Virus record (IMG/VR): IMGVR_UViG_3300010885_043982
Span: 1-45,060 of that record
Strand: one strand, 5' to 3'
DNA: 45,060 nt
Source of the DNA: a virus
The notes beneath the pieces are model-generated. The model saw only the letters and a program-made list of their open reading frames with translations, was not told the origin of the DNA and did not search any database. Below, piece by piece: positions 1 to 8,707 of this stretch. Made by a program: the position numbers and the translations under genes. Position 1 is the first letter of the stretch. Each line of letters begins with the position of its first letter.

Positions 1-1116
1 GATGAATTTCATATCGATATCGTCTATGACCCACCATATGATGACATGAACTTTTGGAAACAATATCAAATAGTTTCTTATCATAGGAGCATTGGTGCTG
101 ATTTTGAAAAGGCAAACGCACTTATTAGAATTTTAAACTCCATTGGTATCATCACTGTTTGTGACATTGATGATTATTGGATGCCGGGTAAAGAACACCC
201 AATTCATGACATCATTAAATTTAATAAGATAAATGAAAAAATTGTTGAAAATCTTAAGGTTTCACAATATGTTACAACAACTACATCTTTATTTGCCGAT
301 GAGATTAGAAAAACAAATAAAAATGTTTTTGTTATCCCTAACGCAATAAATCCAAACGAACCACAATTTAAAGAACCTACATTAGAGTCAGATAGATTGA
401 GAATTGGTTGGTTGGGAGGTTCTTCACACTTTCACGATTTAGATATTTTAAACCCATCCTTTGGTAAATTAGTCCAGCACAAAGATAAATTACAATATGT
501 ACTTTGTGGGTTTGATGTTAGAGGAACTGTTACAGAAATTAATTCTCAAACAGGGGAACATGTAAAAAGAGATATTAGACCTGAAGAAACGGTATGGGCT
601 CAATACGAAAAGATATTTACTCAAAACTACGGAAATATTTCCGAAGAATACCAAAAACATTTAGTAAAATATAACACAGATTCGTTTTCAAATGAAATGA
701 ACGAGTCATATTTGAGGGTTTGGACTAAACCTGTTACTTCCTACGCTAAGAATTATTCAAAATTTGATGTATCTTTGTCCCCAATTAAGAATCATATGTT
801 TAATAGAATGAAGTCTCAATTAAAAGTTATTGAGGCCGGATTCTATAAAAAGGCTTTAATAGCGTCTAATATTGGACCATACACTCTTGATTTGAAACAT
901 TGTTTAAAAAATGGAGATTTTGTTGACGGAAATGCAATGTTAGTTGATGAGGTTAGAAATAATTCTGATTGGGCGAAATGTATTGAAAAATTAATGAAAA
1001 ACCCTAACTTGGTTAATGATATGGGGGAAAGATTATATGAAACAGTTAAAGACAAATACGATTTAAATATAGTAACAAAACATAGGAGAGAATTCTATTT
1101 AAGTTTAATTAAATAA
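1..1116 (+). CDS. GT-B type glycosyltransferase, 5' end outside window
   Basis: The reading frame is open from base 1, so the gene begins before the window; the first in-window ATG (base 46) is probably internal. The visible part encodes about 371 residues. A DIDDYW motif lies near the N-terminal part, followed by a Rossmann-like second half (IGWLGGSSHFHDL, then VIEAGFYKKALIASNIGPY), the pattern of GT-B glycosyltransferases of the GT4-like type, where the second domain binds the nucleotide sugar. It is the first of a run of sugar genes and is followed after 6 nt by the exonuclease gene. Donor and acceptor cannot be told from sequence. The fold class is fairly secure; the family number is inference. 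Confidence 0.7.
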   Translation, partial: DEFHIDIVYDPPYDDMNFWKQYQIVSYHRSIGADFEKANALIRILNSIGIITVCDIDDYWMPGKEHPIHDIIKFNKINEKIVENLKVSQYVTTTTSLFADEIRKTNKNVFVIPNAINPNEPQFKEPTLESDRLRIGWLGGSSHFHDLDILNPSFGKLVQHKDKLQYVLCGFDVRGTVTEINSQTGEHVKRDIRPEETVWAQYEKIFTQNYGNISEEYQKHLVKYNTDSFSNEMNESYLRVWTKPVTSYAKNYSKFDVSLSPIKNHMFNRMKSQLKVIEAGFYKKALIASNIGPYTLDLKHCLKNGDFVDGNAMLVDEVRNNSDWAKCIEKLMKNPNLVNDMGERLYETVKDKYDLNIVTKHRREFYLSLIK

Positions 1117-1122
1117 AAAAAA

Positions 1123-1824
1123 ATGATAAACATACCATTAAACAAGATTTTATTTTTAGACATCGAAACTGTTGGTATTGAACCAACTTGGGAATCATTG
1201 TGTTTAAATAGACCCGAACTTTCATTTCAATTTGAAAAATATTTTGATTGGTTTCAAAAAAGATTTCCTGAAGATGCGGATGAAGGTCCGGGAAAAATGT
1301 TTGTTAACCGAGCAGCATTAGTTCCTGAATTTTTAAGAATTGCCTGTGTAAGTGTTGCATTTATTGGGCCTGATGGTGAAACAAAAATGCAGTCGTTTAG
1401 TAATCTTGATGAAAAAGAATTATTAAAAGATGTGCAAAAAATGCTTTACCGTACCGGTGAGTTAGGATTTTTTCTTTGTGGCCATAATGTTAAAGGTTTT
1501 GATATTCCGGTTCTTGCAAAAAGAATGATAATGAATGGATTACTACCACCAAAGATTTTACCGGGTCATGATACTAAACCTTGGGAAATTAAAGCTCTTG
1601 ACACTAAAGAAGTTTGGCAATATGGTGGGTATGGTTCAATTGCGTCATTAGAATTGATGTGTGTATGTTTAGGGGTTGAATCATCTAAAAATATGGAAGT
1701 AACAGGAAATAAAGTTCACGAAGCTTTTTGGGATAAAAAAGACATTAAAGGTATTGTTGAATACTGTGAAAAAGATGTTGAGGTACTAGTGGAAGTAATT
1801 AAAAAATTAAAAGAATTAAAATAA
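1123..1824 (+). CDS. DEDDy-family 3'-5' exonuclease
   Basis: All three exonuclease motifs of the DEDDy class are visible: ExoI LFLDIETVG near residue 12 (metal-binding D and E), ExoII GHNVKGFDIPVL around residue 125 (D), and ExoIII YCEKDVEV near residue 218 (Y-x3-D). The length (233 aa) and arrangement fit the stand-alone exonucleases related to the proofreading domain of family B DNA polymerases. It should degrade single-stranded or frayed 3' DNA ends in the cytoplasm, in replication or repair. Its stop overlaps the dUTPase start by one base (TAATG), so the two DNA-metabolism genes are probably translationally coupled and form an insert inside the sugar cluster. Confidence 0.8.
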   Translation: MINIPLNKILFLDIETVGIEPTWESLCLNRPELSFQFEKYFDWFQKRFPEDADEGPGKMFVNRAALVPEFLRIACVSVAFIGPDGETKMQSFSNLDEKELLKDVQKMLYRTGELGFFLCGHNVKGFDIPVLAKRMIMNGLLPPKILPGHDTKPWEIKALDTKEVWQYGGYGSIASLELMCVCLGVESSKNMEVTGNKVHEAFWDKKDIKGIVEYCEKDVEVLVEVIKKLKELK

Positions 1825-2453
1825 TGGACGGATTAGATGGTTTAGGGTTTGACCCTGAAATATTAAATGATATTCAAAATCATTTTAAAAAAATACAAGA
1901 AGAATCAGGTGTTGACATTGATAATGACGATGAATATCAAAGAGAATTAGAAGAATTGATTGGTATGACATATGAAGAGATGAATGAAGATGCGTTAAAG
2001 GCAATTAAAAATAAAAATTTAAAAGTTGAGTTACTAAATGATGACGCTAAGTTTCCTGAATATGCATATCCAAGTGATTCAGGATTTGACTTATTCTCAA
2101 CGGAAGAGGTTATCCTACAACCTTTTGGTAGGGCATTAGTTCCAACGGGAATTAAATTATCAATACCTGAAGAATATGAAATTCAGGTTAGACCTAAAAG
2201 TGGATTGGCAATCAATCAAGGATTAACGGTTTTAAATACTCCCGGAACAGTTGATTCCGGTTATAATGGTGAAATTAAAGTAATCATGTTCAACACAAAT
2301 AATATATCTGTTACAATCCCTAAAGGGATGAAAGTGGCTCAAGCTGTTTTATGTCCTGTGGTTAATGGGAAATATGTAAATTTGATTCAAGTTGATAAAG
2401 TAGAAGACGGAGATAGAAAAGATAATGGATTTGGTAGCACAGGATTAATATAA
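1824..2453 (+). CDS. dut: dUTP diphosphatase (trimeric dUTPase)
   Basis: Residues about 65-209 carry the motifs of trimeric dUTPases in order: SDSGFDLFS (motif 1), VRPKSGLA (motif 2), NTPGTVDSGYNGEIKV with the catalytic Asp and uracil-site Tyr (motif 3), and the flexible C-terminal DRKDNGFGSTGL (motif 5). The enzyme hydrolyses dUTP to dUMP and PPi, protecting phage DNA from uracil and feeding dTMP synthesis. An acidic N-terminal extension of about 60 residues (rich in D, E and N) precedes the usual start of the family; it has no recognisable domain and may mediate an interaction. Start chosen by TAATG coupling to the exonuclease. Confidence 0.92.
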   Translation: MDGLDGLGFDPEILNDIQNHFKKIQEESGVDIDNDDEYQRELEELIGMTYEEMNEDALKAIKNKNLKVELLNDDAKFPEYAYPSDSGFDLFSTEEVILQPFGRALVPTGIKLSIPEEYEIQVRPKSGLAINQGLTVLNTPGTVDSGYNGEIKVIMFNTNNISVTIPKGMKVAQAVLCPVVNGKYVNLIQVDKVEDGDRKDNGFGSTGLI

Positions 2454-2454
2454 T

Positions 2455-4080
2455 ATGATAACAGTAGGATATTCAACAAGAAAACATAATACAGAGTTTA
2501 TTGAATACTTGAAAAAAAGTTCAGGTTTTAAAAAGATTGAGGTTATTGAAAAAATTAATAATGGTGAAAAATCTCTTTCAGAGGTTTACAACGAAATACT
2601 ATCCGAGTCAAATACGGATATTGTTGTTTTAATACACGATGACGTATATTTTGATACTAACGCATGGTATTCTAAATTAATCAAACATTTTGAAAAATCT
2701 GATTTTGGTATAATTGGAATGGCGGGAACTACCGATATGCCTGAAAGTGGTATGTGGTGGGAAAATAGAAAAAAAATGGTCGGTATTGTAAACCACGAAC
2801 ATGAAGGAAAAAAATGGGAATCAAAATATTCTGATAGTATTGGTAATAACATTTTTGAGACTGTAATTGTTGATGGTCTTTTCATGGCGATTAACAAAAA
2901 AAGAATTAAGAAAAACTTTAATGAGGAATTTAAAGGGTTTCACTTCTACGACATACCATTTTGTTTTGATAACTATTTGGAAGGTGTTAAAATTGGTGTT
3001 ATTACAAACATCAGAATCACTCACAAATCTATTGGTCAAACTAACGAACAATGGGAAGAGAATAAGAAATTATTTGCCGAAAAATATAAATCAAATTTAC
3101 CAGTTAAATTACCTTTTAATGAACAAAGAAAAATAAAAGTATTACTATCTTGTTTATTTTTTAAAACATTTACAGGGTCAGAACTTTATGTTTATGAGTT
3201 AGCAAAAAATTTAATCAAACAAAATTGTGATGTAACCGTGATGTCTCAAGTTGGTGGACCATTAACTGATATGGCAAAAAAACAAGGAATTAAATGTGTT
3301 TCATTTGAGGAAGCTCCCGGATTTAAAATGGGGGATGGAAAATGGGGTCATACAACAGATAAAGGATTCCAACCTTCTCAACCAAATGTTATGTATAGAA
3401 TTTCAGAAGTTAATTTTGATTTGATTCATATGCAACATAAACCGGTTGCAGAAAGAATGATTCAATTCTATCCTGAAATTGATAAAATATATTCAATCCA
3501 CTCAGAAGTAATTGAATTAGAAAATCCTATAGAACATGAGTCAATTAAAAAATACATTGCGATTAGACCTGAAATTAAAGACTATTTAATAAATTCATTT
3601 GAAATTCCGGAAGAACATATCGAGATTATTTATAATCCAATTGATAATGAAAAATTTAAACCAAAAGATATTAAAGAAGAAAATAGTGTTTTATTTGTTG
3701 GGACCATTGATTACTTAAGAAAAGAAACCATTTTAGATTTAATGGACAGAACAAAAGAAGAAGGTAAAGAATTATGGTTAGTTGGTGAAGATAAAGGAAA
3801 TTATTTACAACAAGTATTATTTGAACCTCATGTTAAATATTTCCCATCAACATGGAATGTTGAGTCTTTTATATCTAAATGTTCCGAAACCGCAGGTATT
3901 CAATTAGGGAGAACAACAATTGAGGGATGGTTGTGTGGAAAACCGGGATGGATATATAATGTTGACTCAGCGGGTTTTATCTTAAATAAAGAAAAATTTG
4001 AAGTACCTACTGATTTAGAAAAATATTACTCATCAAATGTAGCAGAACAAATAAAAAAGGAATACATTAAAATATTATAA
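2455..4080 (+). CDS. Two-domain glycosyltransferase (GT-A fused to GT-B)
   Basis: Residues 1 to about 225 look like a small GT-A domain: the start MITVGYSTRKHN, a VVLIHDDVYF segment with the acidic metal-binding motif, and VDGLFMAINKKRI followed by a FHFYDIPFCFD segment. Residues about 230-541 form a GT-B domain: LLSCLFFKTFTGSELYVYEL at its start, LIHMQHKP, then SVLFVGTIDYLRKE and LGRTTIEGWLCGKPGW at the donor site. Such fusions can add two consecutive sugars, or one half can be only a binding module. The downstream dehydrogenase-like gene follows after a single base. Donor sugars are not predictable. Confidence 0.75.
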   Translation: MITVGYSTRKHNTEFIEYLKKSSGFKKIEVIEKINNGEKSLSEVYNEILSESNTDIVVLIHDDVYFDTNAWYSKLIKHFEKSDFGIIGMAGTTDMPESGMWWENRKKMVGIVNHEHEGKKWESKYSDSIGNNIFETVIVDGLFMAINKKRIKKNFNEEFKGFHFYDIPFCFDNYLEGVKIGVITNIRITHKSIGQTNEQWEENKKLFAEKYKSNLPVKLPFNEQRKIKVLLSCLFFKTFTGSELYVYELAKNLIKQNCDVTVMSQVGGPLTDMAKKQGIKCVSFEEAPGFKMGDGKWGHTTDKGFQPSQPNVMYRISEVNFDLIHMQHKPVAERMIQFYPEIDKIYSIHSEVIELENPIEHESIKKYIAIRPEIKDYLINSFEIPEEHIEIIYNPIDNEKFKPKDIKEENSVLFVGTIDYLRKETILDLMDRTKEEGKELWLVGEDKGNYLQQVLFEPHVKYFPSTWNVESFISKCSETAGIQLGRTTIEGWLCGKPGWIYNVDSAGFILNKEKFEVPTDLEKYYSSNVAEQIKKEYIKIL

Positions 4081-4081
4081 T

Positions 4082-5239
4082 ATGAAAATTGGTGTTATTG
4101 GTGTAAACTCGTTGGGAGTTGCGTTTTCATTACTGTGTGAAAATACCGGACATGAAGTTATTATTTATGACAAGGATGAAGATATTATTTTTAATCTAAA
4201 CCAAGACATTTATAACACAACAGAACCTCTAATTCAAAAAATGTTATTTGAATCATATAATTTTTCCGGAACCACGAATGTTGTTGAATTAATTAAAGAA
4301 TGCGACACTATTTTCACATTTGTTGATACAATACCAACGATTGATGGTGGTAATGACACTACAAAAGTTTTTGAAGTTTCTAATCATTTTTTCACCGTAT
4401 CTCAATTAGATATACCGATTTATAATAAAAAATTCATAATCGGGTCTACAATGAATCCGGGTGAGACAGAACAGATTCAAGAAAAATTACATATGTTTAA
4501 TATACAAGTCGGATATTGTCCAACAATGTCGTCAGAGGGTAATATTATTAATGGATATATTAATTCAGATATTGTATTAATTGGGACCGAACATCAAGAA
4601 CTTTCCAATCAATTAATTTATCTTTTTTCTAAAATTCAACCTAATGGTGTTAATATACACACAATGTCTTTAAAAGCTGCTGAAATTGCGAAGTTATCAA
4701 TAAATTCATTTATTTCAATGAAGATAAGTTTTGTAAATACATTAGGTGATTTACTGGTTAAATCTGATTTAAAAGAAGAAACCAACGCGATATTACATTC
4801 AATTAGTTGTGATTCAAGAGTAGGTTCAAAATCTTTTAAATATGGATTTGGATACGGGGGACTTAATCTACCAAGAGATATGAAAACTTTATCAGAATAT
4901 TACAAAAAATATGATATTGATACAACATTAATCACCTCTGTTAAAGATGGTAATGAAAATCATTCAAAATTCTTAAAAGAATACTATATATCTCAAAACC
5001 CATATAAAGAAATACCTTTCGTTATTGAATACATAGGATTCAAACGAGGAGTTAATAATTTAATAAATTCACAACAATGGAGTCTTTGTCTTGAATTACT
5101 TAAGGAAGGGTATTATATTAATGTGATTGATGACAATCAACTTGGGGGTCAATTTCAAGATTTATGTTTGTTTTACAATAATCGACTTAAATTTTATAAA
5201 TCGGGTACAACACCTGATGGATACAAAATCAAATTATAA
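4082..5239 (+). CDS. UDP-glucose/GDP-mannose dehydrogenase-like protein, catalytic Cys missing
   Basis: The protein has the layout of the NAD-dependent nucleotide-sugar 6-dehydrogenases: N-terminal Rossmann segment MKIGVIGVNSLG, a STMNPGETEQ segment, the central helix AAEIAKLSINSFISMKISF with the conserved Lys204 and Asn208, and the GFGYGG loop. In active family members that loop continues with the catalytic cysteine (GGxCxPKD); here it reads GGLNLPRD, so residue 262 is Asn. The usual Glu in the PEFxxEG segment is also changed (PTMSSEG), and the GxGxxG of the Rossmann fold reads GVNSLG. It is therefore unlikely to do the two-step oxidation to a uronic acid. It may be a binding scaffold, regulator or altered dehydrogenase. 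It overlaps the next start by one base. Confidence 0.8.
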   Translation: MKIGVIGVNSLGVAFSLLCENTGHEVIIYDKDEDIIFNLNQDIYNTTEPLIQKMLFESYNFSGTTNVVELIKECDTIFTFVDTIPTIDGGNDTTKVFEVSNHFFTVSQLDIPIYNKKFIIGSTMNPGETEQIQEKLHMFNIQVGYCPTMSSEGNIINGYINSDIVLIGTEHQELSNQLIYLFSKIQPNGVNIHTMSLKAAEIAKLSINSFISMKISFVNTLGDLLVKSDLKEETNAILHSISCDSRVGSKSFKYGFGYGGLNLPRDMKTLSEYYKKYDIDTTLITSVKDGNENHSKFLKEYYISQNPYKEIPFVIEYIGFKRGVNNLINSQQWSLCLELLKEGYYINVIDDNQLGGQFQDLCLFYNNRLKFYKSGTTPDGYKIKL

Positions 5240-5904
5240 TGAAACTATTAATTAAATTTCCAACAAGAAATCGTAAAAATAAATTTTTTACAGTATTAAA
5301 AAAATATCAATCATTATGTGAGGATATTGAAAATACTTTTTTTTTAATAACCTTAGATACTGATGATAAAGAAATGAACTCCCCTGAGGTTGCAGATATT
5401 TTTAGCTCATTTAAAAATATAAAATATGTTTATGGAGATAGTCCTTCTAAAATTCACGCAATAAATAGAGATATCGAAACCATTGATGAATGGGATATTG
5501 TTTTATTGGCGTCTGACGATATGACACCAAAAGTTAAAGGGTACGATAATATTATCCGTGATAAAATGAAAGAACATTATCCTGATACGGATGGTATTTT
5601 ATGGTTTAATGACGGTCACCAAGCAAATCGTCTCAACACTTTATGTATCTTAGGTAAAAAATATTATGAAAGATTCAATTACATTTATTATCCTGAATAT
5701 AAGTCAGTTTGGTCCGATAATGAATTTATGTCAGTCGGTAATATTTTAGAAAAACAAACTTATTTTGATGAAGTTATTATTGAACATGAACATCCTGATT
5801 GGGGTTATGGAAACAGAGATATTATTCATAGAGTAAATTCAGAAAATGAAAGTCATGATATGAACTTATTTTTAAATAGACAGTCTAATAGATTTTATTT
5901 ATGA
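5239..5904 (+). CDS. GT-A fold glycosyltransferase-like protein
   Basis: A 221-residue protein starting MKLLIKFPTRNR, the usual first strand of GT2-like proteins, with an acidic metal-site candidate LLASDDMTP near residue 95 and an EHEHPDWGYGNRD segment near the C-terminus where catalytic bases often lie. These features suggest a small cytoplasmic GT-A transferase. There is no membrane segment. It is embedded in a chain of sugar-transfer genes with 1-4 base overlaps on both sides, which supports co-expression. Donor and acceptor are unknown. Confidence 0.6.
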   Translation: MKLLIKFPTRNRKNKFFTVLKKYQSLCEDIENTFFLITLDTDDKEMNSPEVADIFSSFKNIKYVYGDSPSKIHAINRDIETIDEWDIVLLASDDMTPKVKGYDNIIRDKMKEHYPDTDGILWFNDGHQANRLNTLCILGKKYYERFNYIYYPEYKSVWSDNEFMSVGNILEKQTYFDEVIIEHEHPDWGYGNRDIIHRVNSENESHDMNLFLNRQSNRFYL

Positions 5905-6554
5905 AAAAAATAATAAGCTTTTCTCTTTGGGGTGATAATCCTAAATACACAATAGGTGCGATTAGGAATGCCGAGTTAACACCAATAATCTTCCCTAATT
6001 GGGTATCAAGATTTTATTGTGGAAAATCCGTACCGGAAGATATTATTGAAAAATTAAAATCATTACCTCAAACTGAAGTTATTATTATGGATGAAGGTGG
6101 AGATTGGACGGGAATGTTTTGGAGATTTTACGCATGTGAAGATTCTGACATTATGTTATCTCGAGACACTGATAGTCGATTATCCAATAGAGAAAAATTA
6201 GCGATAGACGAATGGTTAGAATCAGATAAAGATTTTCATATAATGAGAGACCATCCCTACCATAATACAGAAATTTTAGGTGGAATGTGGGGGGTAAGAA
6301 ATGGTTTATTAAAAAACATAAAAGAATTAATTGGAGATTACATTAAAGGCAATTTTTGGCAAGTTGACCAGAATTTTTTAAGAGAAAAAATATATCCTTT
6401 AGTTATTAATAATAGTTTTACACATGATTCTTATTTGAACTATAACCCCAATTCAAAACAATTCCCGTCTGAAAGAATTGACAAGGAATTCATTGGAGAT
6501 GTTTTTGATGAAAATGAAATTAGACACCCTGAATATTATTTACAAATTTATTAA
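5901..6554 (+). CDS. Putative glycosyltransferase, GT-A-like with DTD motif
   Basis: The 217-residue protein begins MKKIISFSLWGDNPKY and has a LSRDTDSRLSNRE segment near residue 93, a DxD-type metal-binding motif, followed by IMRDHPYHNTEILGGMWGVR. This order resembles phage and giant-virus proteins annotated as glycosyltransferases acting on cell-surface or capsid sugars. It overlaps the previous gene by ATGA. The assignment rests on the DxD motif and context only. Confidence 0.5.
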   Translation: MKKIISFSLWGDNPKYTIGAIRNAELTPIIFPNWVSRFYCGKSVPEDIIEKLKSLPQTEVIIMDEGGDWTGMFWRFYACEDSDIMLSRDTDSRLSNREKLAIDEWLESDKDFHIMRDHPYHNTEILGGMWGVRNGLLKNIKELIGDYIKGNFWQVDQNFLREKIYPLVINNSFTHDSYLNYNPNSKQFPSERIDKEFIGDVFDENEIRHPEYYLQIY

Positions 6555-6560
6555 ATTAAT

Positions 6561-7223
6561 ATGACATTAACTATTTTGATATGTGTACACAGTACCAATG
6601 ACTTTAATGACGATTTATTAAATAAATCAATACAATCATTAGTTAATCAAACATATAAAGATTTTAAGACTTTAATTGTTTTAGACGAATGTTGGAGTAA
6701 AACCATGGAGATGATTACTTCTTCAAATTATGAATTAGATTTGACCATATTAACTCGAGATAAAAAACAAGGTTTGTCTTATGCCAAAAATTATGGATTA
6801 TACCATATCAACACAGAGTGGGTTGGATTCTTAGACGCAGATGATTTATACCTACCCACTAAACTTGAAGAACAAGTTAATTATATTGTTAATAACAAAG
6901 TTGATTTTTTAGGAACTAAATCTTGGTATATTGATGGTTTAAATGAGAAAAATTTATATCCTAGTTGGTATTTGACTAATGAGGACACACCATTATGTGA
7001 AACTCATGAAGATATTAAAAGTAAAATATTTGATTCAAATGTTTTAACTCACGGTTCAATGTTAGTTAGAAAAGAATGCGTCAATAAACTAAATGGATAT
7101 GAAGATGTCAGGGGAATGGAAGATTGGGACTTATGGAAAAGAGGAATTTCAAATAATTTTATATTTCATCAATTACAAAATAAACTTTACATCTACCGAA
7201 AAGGAACTAGTGTACCCTTATAA
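6561..7223 (+). CDS. GT2-family glycosyltransferase
   Basis: Typical GT2 features over 220 residues: the N-terminal strand LTILICVHSTNDF, the SIQSLVNQTYKDF helix that follows the nucleotide-binding loop, a FLDADDLYLP metal-binding DxD-type motif near residue 91, and MEDWDLWKR near residue 190, the usual acceptor/catalytic ED-W motif. It should transfer one sugar from a nucleotide donor with inversion, in the cytoplasm. Spacing to the neighbouring genes is 6 and 12 nt. Specificity unknown. Confidence 0.82.
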   Translation: MTLTILICVHSTNDFNDDLLNKSIQSLVNQTYKDFKTLIVLDECWSKTMEMITSSNYELDLTILTRDKKQGLSYAKNYGLYHINTEWVGFLDADDLYLPTKLEEQVNYIVNNKVDFLGTKSWYIDGLNEKNLYPSWYLTNEDTPLCETHEDIKSKIFDSNVLTHGSMLVRKECVNKLNGYEDVRGMEDWDLWKRGISNNFIFHQLQNKLYIYRKGTSVPL

Positions 7224-7235
7224 TAAATTAATAAA

Positions 7236-7916
7236 ATGAAATATATTTACCATCATTTAGGTCTCGGGGACCATATAATTTGTAATGGAATTGTTAGACA
7301 TTATCAAGAACTCTATGGGACTGTGACCGTTTTTTGTAAACAACATTATTTTACTAATGTCGAATATATGTATCGAGATGATGACAAAATTATTGTTTTA
7401 CCAATTGGGGATGATTCGGAAGTTATTAACTATATAAATCAAAATAATATACATTCAGATTTAATCACAGTTGGTTTTAATCAACCGGGTTTTACTAATA
7501 GTAAAACATTTGATGAAGGATTTTATAATACAGTAAATTTACCTTTTGAATATAGATTTTCTAAATTCAAATTTGATAGAAATATTGAAAAAGAATCTGA
7601 AGTTTATAATGAACTAAACCCAAATAATGAACCATACATTTATGTTCATGATGACAAAGAACGAGGGTTTAAAGTTGATGAAAATAAAATAAATAATAAT
7701 TTAAAAATTATCGAAAATGATAAAAGATTTTTAATGTTTGATATGTTAAAAATAATTGAAAACGCCACTGAAGTTCATAGTATGCAAACAGGAATGAAAG
7801 ATTTAATCAACTCCTTTAAATTTAATAAACCTAACTTTTATTTACATTGGTATGTTAGACCATATGGTGATGATTATGATAGTGTTGGGTTAAACAAATT
7901 TACTAAAATATATTAA
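7236..7916 (+). CDS. GT-B type glycosyltransferase-like protein
   Basis: The N-terminus HHLGLGDHIICNGIVRHY matches the start of GT-B transferases that begin with a G-x-GD-hh loop (heptosyltransferase/GT9-like and ADP-sugar dependent relatives). The C-terminal half has MFDMLKIIENATEVHSMQTG, like the donor-side helix of these proteins. At 226 residues it is shorter than a normal two-domain GT-B enzyme, so one domain may be reduced. The sequence is rich in Asn and Asp. Function as a transferase is plausible but not secure. Confidence 0.5.
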   Translation: MKYIYHHLGLGDHIICNGIVRHYQELYGTVTVFCKQHYFTNVEYMYRDDDKIIVLPIGDDSEVINYINQNNIHSDLITVGFNQPGFTNSKTFDEGFYNTVNLPFEYRFSKFKFDRNIEKESEVYNELNPNNEPYIYVHDDKERGFKVDENKINNNLKIIENDKRFLMFDMLKIIENATEVHSMQTGMKDLINSFKFNKPNFYLHWYVRPYGDDYDSVGLNKFTKIY

Positions 7917-7918
7917 TA

Positions 7919-8701
7919 ATGGAAAGTTACGTTTCAAGTCATTTACAAGGGGGATTAGGTAATTACTTATTTCAAATTTCCGCCGCTTATGCAATCTCAA
8001 TAAGAGACAATAAGAAATTAAAAATTGACATCTCAGATATCGCAATTATTCATAGCCCTTTAGAATTATACTCTGATAACATTTTTAGGAATATTACATT
8101 TGGTGAGATTGTAAATTTTGAATCAATTCACTCATCAGCACATTCTCCTATTAGTTATCTCAATATACCAATTGTTAACGGTAATTTAAAATTGGATGGG
8201 TATTACCAAAATGAAAAATATTTTAAACAATATCAAAATGAAATACTTAATTTATTTAAAATTGATGAGTCGACTAAAAATTATTTAACTGAAAAATATT
8301 CGGATATACCATTTGACAATACCTGTTCAATACATGTTAGAAGAGGTAATTATGTTGAACGTCAAGATTTTCACCCATTACAAAGTATTGATTATTATAA
8401 ACAAGCAATATCTATTATTGGGGAAAATACCTTATTTTTAATTTTCTCAGATGACATTGAATGGTGTGAGTCTAATTTAAGTTTTATTAAAAATAAAATT
8501 TTTATTAGTGGAAATTTGGATTATCAAGACCTATATTTAATGTCGATGTGTAACCATAACATTATTGCCAATTCAAGTTTTAGTTGGTGGGGTGCTTGGT
8601 TAAATAACAATAATGATAAAAAAATAATATACCCATCGTTTTGGTTTAATAATGGACCGGATAGTAGCGAAATAGGAGGGGAAAATTGGATTAAAATTTA
8701 A
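7919..8701 (+). CDS. Alpha-1,2-fucosyltransferase family protein (GT11)
   Basis: The family signatures are clear: N-terminal QGGLGNYLFQISAAYAIS (residues 10-27), the GDP-binding motif HVRRGNYV (139-146), FLIFSDDIEWCE in the Rossmann half, and NSSFSWWGAWLN (218-229). GT11 enzymes transfer L-fucose, or closely related 6-deoxy sugars such as colitose, from the GDP-sugar to O-2 of galactose. The gene is followed directly by the GDP-fucose-synthase-type gene and, two genes on, by a GT6 enzyme that classically uses the Fuc-alpha1,2-Gal product as acceptor. Length (260 aa) is within the bacterial range. Acceptor and exact donor need testing. Confidence 0.9.
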   Translation: MESYVSSHLQGGLGNYLFQISAAYAISIRDNKKLKIDISDIAIIHSPLELYSDNIFRNITFGEIVNFESIHSSAHSPISYLNIPIVNGNLKLDGYYQNEKYFKQYQNEILNLFKIDESTKNYLTEKYSDIPFDNTCSIHVRRGNYVERQDFHPLQSIDYYKQAISIIGENTLFLIFSDDIEWCESNLSFIKNKIFISGNLDYQDLYLMSMCNHNIIANSSFSWWGAWLNNNNDKKIIYPSFWFNNGPDSSEIGGENWIKI

Positions 8702-8707
8702 AAAATT

